From Mesostigma viride (taxonomy: Eukaryota > Streptophyta > Mesostigmatophyceae > Mesostigmatales > Mesostigmataceae), in the NCBI GenBank assembly GCA_009746045.1, contig RPFO01000605.1:1-47500 (forward strand): a stretch of 47,500 nucleotides of DNA, given 5' to 3'. The notes beneath the pieces were generated by a model. It searched no databases, was not told the DNA's origin, and was given only the letters and a program-made list of their open reading frames with translations. Below are positions 9,345 to 18,116 of this stretch, one piece after another. The position numbers and the translations under genes are program-made. Positions within the stretch are counted from its first letter, which is position 1; every line of letters starts with the position of its first letter.

Positions 9345-11046
9345 GTGCCCCCCCAGCTCGCGTCGGGGCGGCAGCGTCTTTGTTGCCGCCAGCGGCGTTA
9401 CCCTGGGTTGCATCATGCGATGAGGCGTTGCGAGACCCCCCTTGGTTCCTGCTAGCACCGTGGCCGCCTTGCGGGCGCGCTTGTCTTGTGGCAGACGACT
9501 CACCCGACTTGGCCTTGGTCAGCGCGTCGACCTTGGCCTGCAGCTCGGCCACCACCGTGCTTACCGAGATCCGGCCTTGCGCGTGTCGTCGCATCATGGC
9601 CCTGACCTCAATGCACAGTGACCGCAATCGCCACGGCTGGCCGTTGGGCGGCGTGGGCAGCTCCATCTCCTTGGAGCCTAGCGCTTGCAGCCATTTCTGA
9701 CACGCCAGCTTTTCGGACCAGTCCTCCACTTCGCCGGCGAACTCCATGAGGCGCTCGTAAGATTGCTCCGGGGTTTCACCCTCGGCTATCTTGAAACTGC
9801 GCCACTCACGCTCTGCCTTGATGGTCTCCACCGGGTATTCCTGGCGAAGGAGGCCCCACAGTTCCTCGGCAGGGTCGACACCATACATGATGTTGTCATA
9901 GTCGGGCTGGCCACGCCCGTCGAAGCCGAACCACACGTCCGTGTGACGCGTGTACAGCGAGACCTCTCTCCACTGCTCCACCAGCCTAGCCACTCGCCTC
10001 AGCGTAAGGCCGTGAAAGAAAAAATGCATGTTGTTCATCACAAACTCATGCATTACAGCGCCTTGCGTAGTCATGTATTGCAGATCAATCCATGACTTGT
10101 ACGCGTTGTAGGCCTGCGCCAGCGTGGCCAGATTGCCGGTTGTGGAGAACTTCTCGCGCATGTCCACCCGTGGTAGGGTGGGCATCTTCGCGCCTTCCGG
10201 TATGAGGCGCACCCTTTGCGGGTACTGCACCCCATCGGCATCCTCCGGCGGTCGCTGAGCTGCGCGTCCCTGCGCCAGCGTGCTTGGTCGTGCTGCCTCC
10301 CGTACTCGGAAAGCCAGCGGCGTGGTTATGTCCTCCATGGGCGGAATGCGCCCGATTGGCACACTTGACCACCGTGCAGTCGACCCGCCGGTCAGCGCCC
10401 CACCGCCTCGCCCAAACGGAATTGAGGCCCCGCCTGGCAGCATGCGTCCTGGTGCACCCCTGTGTGGGTCCATCGCGCGCGCCAGCCCTGCCCCGTTCTC
10501 CTCGTGCAATCCGTCTCGCGCTTGATCGAAAGGCAGGCGCCTGGGCGCCAGCGTATACTCGCCCCGTGGCTGACCATCCGCCTCACCAAGCAAGTCGTGT
10601 TGGGTTAGCGACCCAGCCAAAACCCCCGGTTCCATCGAAGCCCTTCCCGCCGCATTACCTGAGGTTGGCGGCTGGTCCCGCTCCCTCGGCTCCGCGGCAA
10701 CACCACTGGGGCCCGGCATCGATGCCTGCCCGTCCCATGGTGTGGACTGCAGATGACGACCCTCTACGGCCACCAATCTGTCGGTCACTTCCCGCATCTG
10801 CAGCGCCAATTGCTGCTGCAACTGTTGCGACTGTTGCTGCATCTGCGCTTGCATCTGCGCGAACAGCGCCACCATACTCAGCGGCGCTTCTTGGTCGCGA
10901 CTCTCACCCACTGCGGGTACGGCGGGAGGAATCCCGCCATTCGACCCCGGAGCGGACGTGTCGGCATCTGCTCTATTTGCATCTGCCATGGCTCGAGTCT
11001 GCGCTCGCGTCAGTGGCATGCACCAGCTGACCGATGGGCAAAACAA
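9211..11046 (-). CDS. Gag polyprotein of the methyltransferase-carrying retroelement
   Basis: Open frame of 611 codons. The likely true start is the inner Met at 10989 (MADANRADAD) or 11019, because the first residues look like leader. Structure: a Gln-rich coiled-coil-like stretch near residues 60-90, a Pro/Gly-rich middle, then a capsid-like helical region (about 300-500) with aromatic-rich segments and a retrotransposon-Gag-type pattern (EEYPVET..EREWRSFK...TPEQSYERLMEF). The nucleocapsid end is in another frame: a run of seven G on the coding strand near 9345 separates this frame from the CCHC knuckle CFLCDKDGHLSREC at about 9260-9300. A -1 shift at the run would fuse the two, so this is either programmed frameshifting or a single-base indel. 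Role: capsid assembly and RNA packaging. Confidence 0.72.
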   Translation of the reverse strand: MFCPSVSWCMPLTRAQTRAMADANRADADTSAPGSNGGIPPAVPAVGESRDQEAPLSMVALFAQMQAQMQQQSQQLQQQLALQMREVTDRLVAVEGRHLQSTPWDGQASMPGPSGVAAEPRERDQPPTSGNAAGRASMEPGVLAGSLTQHDLLGEADGQPRGEYTLAPRRLPFDQARDGLHEENGAGLARAMDPHRGAPGRMLPGGASIPFGRGGGALTGGSTARWSSVPIGRIPPMEDITTPLAFRVREAARPSTLAQGRAAQRPPEDADGVQYPQRVRLIPEGAKMPTLPRVDMREKFSTTGNLATLAQAYNAYKSWIDLQYMTTQGAVMHEFVMNNMHFFFHGLTLRRVARLVEQWREVSLYTRHTDVWFGFDGRGQPDYDNIMYGVDPAEELWGLLRQEYPVETIKAEREWRSFKIAEGETPEQSYERLMEFAGEVEDWSEKLACQKWLQALGSKEMELPTPPNGQPWRLRSLCIEVRAMMRRHAQGRISVSTVVAELQAKVDALTKAKSGESSATRQARPQGGHGASRNQGGSRNASSHDATQGNAAGGNKDAAAPTRAGGARPHRRVLGRMRANRAASFATRMGTLVASVQAAARSRMGQTRSGT

Positions 11047-12300
11047 GAACCAACAAGCCTAGGTTTCGCTGAGAAGAAGCAACAACCAAAGGCTTTATAA
11101 CAGGTGTCAAGGATAACGACTCGACTAGCCTGCCAGAAAAAGACAAGAGCCAGCAAATTCTGGCTAGTTCTATTTTCTTAAAATCTGTCTCAAGACACTT
11201 CCTTTACAAACTGTCAGCCAGGCCGTTCCCTGTACTGCTGATGGTTGCTAAACACTAAAGCCAACGTCTTGGCTTCGAACAGAAGGAAGCAGACTACCGG
11301 GTAGTCTCTTCGAGTAAAGAAAGGAGGGCTCTCAGCCGAGGACAAGGAACTGTCCCTCGTGCCTGATGACCACCTTATTGCCTCCCCTGCTATAGAATAA
11401 TGCTTTCAAACACACACTTTGCACAGTCTGATGATGAAGCCGCACATGCGGAATTTATTGAGAAAGTTAATACAATTACAACACGTTGATAGTCTCAATA
11501 TCGATGCACTCCATGCTCACGAGCCCGCAGTTAGGCAGCGCTCCATGACATGCTACCGGCCTTGCTCCCAAGGAAAGGGAGAAACACGAAGGCCACTAAC
11601 GAGAGACTCGAAGAGACTACACGCTGCGTGAGAGTCCTCTTCGACTATGAACCAAACCATTCGTCATGCCACACGCATGACACACGCCACACTTGTCAGT
11701 CCAGCCAGGAATGCCAAAACTATCTTGCTGCCTGAACCATGCGAATAGAAACCGCATTCCAGTTGCCGTCCTGGCTTTCTACCACACATGCCAACAAAAG
11801 CAGGAAGGCATCCCGACAAATCTAAATTGCTACCCTGTTGCCGATCTCATCTCCTAGAGGCTCCGGCATTTCTGTCCCTGGGAATGTCCGACATTGAGTC
11901 ACGTCCAGCAAGGTCGAAGCATAATATCCTTCAGACAATCTGCACGCTCACACCTTGCGTGTGAGTGGCCCAGCAAACATTGCGTCTAATCGTTCCTTTC
12001 TAGAAGAAATCCCTTTTTAGGGCTGCCAGCGATTTCGCATTCATTCCAGCGATCTGGCTCCGCACCGCAAATTGTCCTTTTCCATTTTCTGTCCAGTCCT
12101 CATAACGTTGACCCGCTATTCTACACCACAAAGACACCTGGCCTGTCAATAGCCTCGGCGCTGTTGAAGTCCAGCAGTCCAGCTTCAGCTCCAGCTGTCC
12201 ACTAACACGCGTATGATCCTCTCGACGCTGCACACTTGTGCTGCCGTCCGCTCAAGTCAGTGCTGCGCGCCCAGCTGTGCCTGGCCCGGCGCGCGTGCAC
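11047..12300 (-). other. Leader or LTR region upstream of the methyltransferase element gag
   Basis: No convincing gene. The stretch has several short hairpins, for example GACTACC/GGTAGTC near 11290-11312 and CTCACACC/GTGTGAG near 11948-11963, plus repeats of the type TCTTCGAGT. On the minus strand AATAAATTCCGCATGTGCGG near 11445 and TGTAATTGTATT near 11470 could belong to a poly(A) region inside an LTR. The position directly upstream of gag fits a 5' LTR plus leader, but its ends are undetermined. Confidence 0.4.
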
Positions 12301-12318
12301 GTACACTTTCGTCCGCTC

Positions 12319-12891
12319 TTATGCTGCAAGTGCTAGTGTCCCCCCCCGGTCACTAGCCTTTGTCGAAAATGCGTAGAAGACAAATTCCTTGCGCACGTCA
12401 CCGGTCTTGTGCATAGTGGGCGCCCGGATGACATAGCGCGCGTCCGTGACACTGCCATGTAGGGGAGGCGGGTGAACCTGATGAACCCCTGCTCCACGTC
12501 GACCTCCCCACACCCATTTGCCGCGAAGTACCCGGTAGCCATGTGCAACAGCTCCTTCTGGGCCTTCTCGCTCTCGCAGTAGAATCCCGGAGCTGCAGAA
12601 ATCTCAGGGAGCTGCTTCCGCATGTAGCTAGCTCCCAGGATAGGCATGAGCTTGGGATACGGCAATGCGCCGCAAGTGGTGTTCGGCGCGGTATTGCGGC
12701 AGGGGCGGCGGGTGCAGATCGTATGTGGCAGTAGTCCCTACTACCACCGGCTCGTAGCGGGACTCAGATGGCACCGGCGCCGGCACATGTGCGTGCAGGA
12801 GACTGAAGCTGACCGAGTCGAAGGTGCCTTCTCGCTGAATAAGCACGCTGGAACCCCCACGGCAGTGTGAGCCAATACGGCAATACGGCAA
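12319..12891 (-). pseudogene. Broken protein-coding region of unknown family
   Basis: Three minus-strand frames join into one plausible protein. 12891-12650 reads REGTFDSVSFSLLHAHVPAP and YEPVVVGTTATYDLHPP; 12662-12465 reads LMPILGASYMRKQLPEIS and GFYCESEKAQKELLHMATGYF and VEQGFIRFTRLPYM; 12462-12320 reads GSVTDARYVIRAPTMHK then RKEFVFYAFSTKASDRGG and ends at a TAA. The shifts fall near 12655 and 12463. The amino-acid texture is that of a folded protein, but I do not recognise the family. It lies between the retroelement leader and a CGTATTATACG array, so it may be part of another mobile element. Confidence 0.4.
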
Positions 12892-12953
12892 TACGGCAAA
12901 ACCTCGGCGTATATTGCGTATTTCGTATTATACACGTATTATACGCGTATTAT
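12872..12953. repeat. Palindromic CGTATTATACG / AATACGGC array, copy 1
   Basis: Repeats of AATACGGC and of the palindrome CGTATTATACG in about 80 bp; the same words recur at 14421-14570. Both arrays include the phrase AAACCTCG(G/C)CGTAT. Probably terminal or subterminal parts of one element family. Confidence 0.6.
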
Positions 12954-13185
12954 ACGCCAAGAGCTCAAAAAGTGTTTTTTTGTTCGGAAAAGTGGATTTT
13001 CAATTAGGATAAAATATTCTAAGGTGTTTATCCCATGGGCGTGCCTCTAAAAAACTCTAGCTAATGTCTCAATCTTGATGAAAAACAATACAATGCACGT
13101 AGAGGTCGCCGGTAGCCGTTTGACACTCACTTGGTTGTCTCATCAATTGTATGAAGTGTAATTAATTAATTAATTAGTTAATTAT
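12954..13185. other. AT-rich interval, no gene seen
   Basis: Contains a T-run, a (TTAA)n stretch at 13159-13184 and nothing else recognised. Confidence 0.5.
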
Positions 13186-13485
13186 CACGTGACTGCGTCA
13201 CGTGGGTGCCAATACAAAGTAGAGGAACCTCCAACCGGCCCTGTACACAATGAGAGGGAGGGAGGGCGCCCTAGCTTCTCTCACTGCCACCGCCCACCAG
13301 TCGGTGGGCAGGCCACATCGAGCGCTCTATCCACATCACGGGGCCGGGGCGCATCACTGTGGGACAACCATTATTAACGATACTAGAGGTAGGCTGAAGC
13401 ATAGCTGATGCTGTACAAGAAACTTAGGTGAAGTGGGCTCAACGGGCGTCTGCTAAGGCATAAGCAAATGGCCACGCTGAGCCAT
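13186..13485 (+). repeat. 300-bp dispersed repeat, inverted partner of 17617-17919
   Basis: Begins with the palindrome CACGTGACTGCGTCACGTG next to (TTAA)n. It shares long blocks with the reverse complement of 17617-17919, for example GTGGGTGCCAATACA, GGAGGGAGGGCGCCCTAGCT and GTAGGCTGA. The two are clearly homologous with many substitutions. Confidence 0.8.
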
Positions 13486-14420
13486 GGCTGGGCTAATGTG
13501 ATTGCGTTCATGCCACTCTAAACCGTTGGGGCTACTCTAAGCCGTTGGGGCTAGATCAGTATACTATGCTCGAGAAATACATGGCAAGTCATGCTATAAT
13601 GTAAAAGCTATGTCGATTGCCCTCTTCTAGACAGCTGGCTAGAATCTATTCTGGGGGAGCCCTAGGGGGCGTCGACAGTTTGTTGTTTACATAAAGGTCA
13701 TGAAGTGTGATACTCATCCACTGCATGGTATATAGATTGCTAATTGAACTAATTCCTTATTACAACCATGAACTTATTGATAGGTATACGATTCGACCCA
13801 AAACCTTGATACAGTATGCAATAAAACGTGAACAGGATAGCACATACCAGATCAAAACCGCAGATTAATTACCTTCCTTGCTGGAGCTAGCCGGATGCCC
13901 ACCTCATCGATGTAGCTGCGAGCCGCTTTCCTGGCCGTCGTCGCCAATAAAACATGTCAGCAATATATTTTACACATCTATCCGCGTACAAACGTATCGA
14001 CTTATTTCCCGCCTAGTAACATTTAGCACATGCACGGCGACCGACCTCGTCGCTGATCAAACGAGGTTGCTGCATCGAGCATAGGGTCGAGACATATCTG
14101 CGCACATCCAGGCGTTGCCTGGCAATGATATGCGCTGTTTAGGACCTATGGATCATGCCTGCAAAATTGCAGTTCAAAATGTCAAGCCATGCTCCCATAC
14201 CAGTCAGATTTCTGCACCTCCATGGCCGCGGAGGTCAACTATCATATTTATGCAAGTCGGTCTCGTTTTGCCATCGTTTACCCACGCCGTCAACTGGCAG
14301 AGATGACAAGCGGGACCAACCGTAGGCCCGTACTCCCCAAGTACGGTTCAGGCTGCATGCGTACCTGCCTAGGTCAGCAACGCCAAAACTAGCTCTGGCG
14401 CCAAATTCCGGAGCCGGGCG
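13486..14420. other. Intergenic stretch, no gene identified
   Basis: Short ORFs only, none with recognisable texture. Contains a tandem pair of CTCTAA(A/G)CCGTTGGGGCTA near 13516-13553. Confidence 0.45.
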
Positions 14421-14570
14421 CCGTACAATACGCGAAAAATACGTATTATGCGCCGTATTTGCGTTGAGAACGCAATACGGCGTATTTCTAGTACGTTAGT
14501 ACGCCAAACCTCGCCGTATTGTATAATACGGCGTATTTACCGTATTATACGGCGTATTGGCGTACGCTGC
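14421..14570. repeat. Palindromic CGTATTATACG / AATACGGC array, copy 2
   Basis: About 150 bp dense in CGTATT, AATACGGC and their reverse complements, able to fold extensively. Related to 12872-12953. Confidence 0.6.
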
Positions 14571-15128
14571 CCCACGGAAGCGCAGGCTCGCAGGGTAGTA
14601 AAACCCGGGTGGCGGGGGAAGGCTCGGGCGTGGGTATCCCACGTCAATGTCGACCACAAAGCGCCACTGGCCACCGGATGCAAGGGGACACAACCCGATT
14701 ATTACGGGCATACGTGCCCCGTACCCGGCATTCCTGGGCCGGTATCGCGTCCCGTCGCGGGGCGATCTCCTGTACCGGCGTCTCTGCGGCACGCGGGCCA
14801 GGACAGGGTGAGGCTGCTCTGGTGCAGGCTGGGGGGCAAGGGCCGGTTGAGGCTGCTCTGGTGCGGGCTGGGGGATAAGGGCTGCGCCCTGCTGACGCAG
14901 CGGTCGGTCGTTGGCACCTCGAACGGGTGACCGTTAGCATTCCCTGACTCGGCCGGCCGGGTTGTCCGTGCCCATGCAGCGGCCACCCCTCATCAAGCCC
15001 GAAACTGAACCGGTAGTGCTCGACACGGTCCAGGGAACCGCGGTTGCATGTCCCTGGGGTGGAACGGCGCCTGTCGCGTCTCACGCCGGCGTGGCTCCCG
15101 CACCTCTTCTTGCTGTCTGCATACGAAG
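14571..15128. other. GC-rich unassigned DNA
   Basis: Overlapping frames are open on both strands because of base composition. The minus frame near 14580-14720 (ASGGQWRFVVDIDVGYPRP) has protein-like texture but no family was recognised. A 33-bp unit, GGTTGAGGCTGCTCTGGTG plus flank, is doubled near 14810-14875. Confidence 0.35.
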
Positions 15129-15619
15129 TTATATATATATATTAAAAATATAATTACTTACAGCAGAGTGAAATCACTCAAACCAAAGCAAACGCCCAGC
15201 TATAAACCTATATACAGAGCCATGTCAAAGCTCTGCCCTTTGTCCTGGAGGAGTTTGGGGCCATGGGGCCCCTGACCTCCGCCTTCTTCAAGGAGTGTTG
15301 CCGGCTCCGGGAGGACCGGCTGGACCTGGAGGGCCAGCGGGCCCCATGGTCGGCGCGGACCTGGACGTCATATTGGCGTCAGCGCTTGTCGGTGGCGCTG
15401 ACTCGGGCCATGGCTGACATCATGCTCCGCCGTACGCGGGCTGATTTTGCGGTGCAGCAGGGCTATTAGGTTCCTCCCGTTAGGCGTTTCCATTGGTCTT
15501 ATCGTAGTATAGAGCTTTGACATGGCTCTGTATATAGGTTTATAGCTGGGCGTTTGCTTTGGTTTGAGTGATTTCACTCTGTTGTAAGTAATTATATTTT
15601 TAATATATATATATATATT
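15129..15619. mobile_element. Fold-back element with about 105-bp inverted termini
   Basis: 15129-15234 and 15511-15619 are near-perfect inverted repeats. They share (AT)n tips, TAATTACTTACA or its variant, GAGTGAAATCACTCAAACC, AAAGCAAACGCCCAGCTATA and the inner CCATGTCAAAGCTCT. The 275-bp loop is coding-like and ends in TAG at 15469: PFVLEEFGAMGPLTSAFF and further residues homologous to the retroelement tail at 16739-16987. It looks like a MITE or fold-back transposon that captured, or was built around, the 3' end of a retroelement. Confidence 0.8.
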
Positions 15620-16488
15620 TTTTTCGTCTCAATGCTTCCATCGCAACTGCGCACATGCAGTGCAGCAGACGAGATTCCCGTGACGTGTGCCGGCGTCTCT
15701 CCCGCGCCCCGTTCACGAGCGCCGTGGTACAAGTTCCTTGCCCGGAGTCCCGACGTGTTTCCCACCAATTGTCACGGCGCAACGCCGGGCGCGACTCCTC
15801 GTGACGTGTCGGACGCGGCATCAGTAGCTCCCGTCGAGAATCCTCTTGCGCGCGATGCTCGTCGCGCCGCCGGATTGACTCGATCGCGTGGCGTTTCATG
15901 ACGTGCCGATCGATTGTCAATCGTGGAGTGGGGCGGGGCGGCTCTGAGCACCGTGCCTCTCTCCGGACCTGTCCCGTGGGGCCACCATGTGCCACACTCG
16001 GTCGACCCCGAGGACTGTCACCCCTTATACATAGTAGGGAACCTCATGCAGTCCTGGGGCGAGCCAGCACCGCCTCACGGTTGTACGCATGATGAGGCGA
16101 CGGGGCGGCCGTGTACCGACCTGCTCCGCCCAAGGAAGTACACCATCCTCCTCAGGATCGTCACGGCGGACCCGTGGCAGGTCATCATCCGACCCGTCGT
16201 CAGCCAGCAGCCTGTCACCCTCGCCTTCGGGGCCATCTCCATCCACCTCATCCATCTTCCAAATCCTCCGGCACGGGCCGCGCCACCAGCTGTTTGCCCC
16301 GCAACCTCTCATCACGGCAGGTGCGTCCTGCGGCAGCTGCGGGCTTGCTCTCGATACTATACTGGGACGCACTACATCGCGTGCATGGGTGGCCAGCAGA
16401 ACTAGAACTGGTTCCTCTATCTCCATACCGCTCGGCTCCTCCGGGTGGTGTGTGCCATGGTTCGGTCGGTCTTTCCCCACTCCACCAT
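15620..16488. other. Probable degraded retroelement DNA
   Basis: GC-rich with overlapping open frames on both strands. The plus frame leads into the remnant at 16489; no domain could be identified here. Confidence 0.35.
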
Positions 16489-16987
16489 CAAGTGCGAGGA
16501 CGCAGATGGTGTCGCCCTCTACTCACCCAACCACTGCCCCGACATTACGTACCGTGCTTGACTACGACGGGCAGGGTTGCCACCTGCTCATCGATGTCTC
16601 CGTCGTGGCTCGGCCGCTCTCCGGCCGCCACATCCTCCCGGGGCGGCCGCTGTGGATGCCGGCGCTGCTGCATGCCGCTCAGTGTGGCTGAGCGCGACAA
16701 GTTTGCCTCCTACGGCCATGTGGGGCCCCACCGGGTCATCCCCTTTGTCCTTGAGGAGTTTGAGGCCATGGGCCCCAAGACAGCGGAGTTTTTCCACGAG
16801 TGCTGCCAGCGCCGTGAACTACCGCCTCGACCTCGAGGGTCAGACCGCCCCGTGGTCTGCCCGCACGTGGTCGATCCTCGTATTGGCGGCAGCGCCTGTC
16901 ACTCGATCGCCCGGCCTCACTCGCACCGTGGCTGATGTGTTATTCCGCCGCACCCGGGCCGACTTTGTCGCGACCCATGCGGTCTAG
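16489..16987 (+). pseudogene. C-terminal remnant of a retroelement polyprotein
   Basis: Frames joined across stops and shifts read CEDADGVALYSPNHCPDITY, then DYDGQGCHLLIDVSV, AERDKFASYGHVGPHRVIPF, VLEEFEAMGPKTAEFFHECC and RLDLEGQTAPWSARTW, and end RRTRADFVATHAV with TAG at 16985-16987. This pattern (PD-I, then a D-V-x-V strand, K-x-x-x-Y, then F-x-x-E-x-F-G/E-x-x-G-P) is what I recall from the C-terminal, nuclease-like region of algal and protist non-LTR retroelements; the assignment is inference. At least three lesions interrupt it. The same tail recurs in the loop at 15235-15470. Upstream DNA from 15620 to 16488 probably belongs to the same remnant but could not be read with confidence. Confidence 0.5.
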
Positions 16988-17616
16988 ATCCCTCCCAGGC
17001 CTGCATGGTGGGCCGGCAGCGATGTTGCTGCGTGTCGTAGTTTTGTGATGTAGTTAGTTGTACCTTGTGCAGCTGGCTTGATCCTTGGATGTCCGTGTCA
17101 GATTACTATTAATTTCTTCAGGGTTCTTCTTCTTTTCGTGGTTCACCTTTTGTTGCATGCCACTCTCACCTCCAAAATTTATCATTCTCAATGAATATAT
17201 AGAGGTCATGTTGACTCAACTGGTACTGATTAACTTAAGTAATCAATTGACTAATCATTAAACATGCCGTTGGGGAGTCACGGATCGAGCGCTTTTAATC
17301 CCAGTGTGTATGGACAGCAGGAAGGGTGCAGAGACCCCCCGGCTTCCCTCAGGCCATGCAGGGGAATGCCACAGCGCTACAATCGGACCCCACTAAACCG
17401 GATCCGGCATTGGAATTCTGTGGGTGCAATAAAACCCACGTGAGCTTAGCATGGCTAGGAGGACGTGGGCAAACAAGCGGGGCGAGGCGATGGACCTACT
17501 GTCGCTGGCTGTGCATGCTACTGCGACTACGCTATAAAAGGTATGGCTGCTTGCATGTCTACCGTGCATCAGCATTGCACGTGGCAGGTGTCCATGTATC
17601 AAGGAGACATGTATGA
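16988..17616. other. Non-coding interval
   Basis: No gene seen. It contains CGTTGGGGAGTCACGGA at 17271-17287, a 17-bp word also found in the dispersed repeats at 17921 and 32620. Confidence 0.5.
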
Positions 17617-17919
17617 TGACAAAGGCTATGGCTGCTCTATGGCCATCAGCTTGCGCCTTAATTAGCCGACGTCTTGAGCCCACCTCACATTTGTAGCATA
17701 AGCTATGCGTCAGCCTACCTATGGTATTGCACTGGTTGTATTGCACCCACAGTGTTGCGCCCCGGCATGATGCCGGCACCATGCCGTGGAGAGAGCGCTC
17801 TGTGGCCTGCCCACCTGCGGCAGAGAGAGAAGCTAGGGCGCCCTCCCTCCTTCTCGCTGTGTATATAGGGTTGAAGGTTCCTTTACTCTGTATTGGCACC
17901 CACGTGACACAGTCACGTG
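17617..17919 (-). repeat. 300-bp dispersed repeat, inverted partner of 13186-13485
   Basis: Ends in the palindrome CACGTGACACAGTCACGTG followed by TTATTAATTAATTA. The minus strand aligns with 13186-13485. The pair faces outward with (TTAA)n at both outer edges, as terminal inverted repeats would. Confidence 0.8.
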
Positions 17920-17920
17920 C

Positions 17921-18095
17921 TTATTAATTAATTAGACTCGTGCTCCCGTTGGGGAGTCACGGAGCATTAACCCCGATGGATGGATGGATGGGTGCAAACA
18001 GTCCTACCGGTCTAATCTATCTACATCAGCTACCTACGACATCTATCTAACATCATTCTAACTACAACATCTATCTAGACAGCCTCACGCTGCCC
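17921..18095 (-). repeat. Dispersed repeat with (TTAA)n tail, copy 1
   Basis: A unit of about 175 bp that matches 32620-32814 with a handful of differences: GACTCGTGCTCCCGTTGGGG, (GATG)n, then ATCTATCTA-type repeats to CACGCTGCCC. The (TTAA)n block at the left edge suggests a 3' tail of a LINE-type element on the minus strand. Confidence 0.75.
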
Positions 18096-18116
18096 ACGTT
18101 AATTAATTAATGGCTG

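Larger units (their letters stand above)
1..12000 (-). mobile_element. LTR-type retroelement with gag, protease and C5 DNA methyltransferase (interrupted, partial)
   Basis: Read on the minus strand, the pieces 12000-7692 and 897-1 form one element split by a later copia insertion at 898-7691. The order is leader, gag (from about 11046 or 10989), CCHC zinc knuckle (about 9300), retropepsin-like protease (DSGA near 8460, ALLGVD near 8220), then a cytosine-C5 methyltransferase running off the window at base 1. No reverse transcriptase or integrase is visible, so that part, if present, lies left of base 1. Neither LTR can be delimited because the partner copy is outside; the right edge given is only the approximate end of leader-like DNA. 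Reading frames break near 9345, 8590, 755, 638 and 300-345, so the copy is either decayed or carries base errors. Gag plus protease supports an LTR-class element; Ty1 versus Ty3 cannot be decided. Confidence 0.75.
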
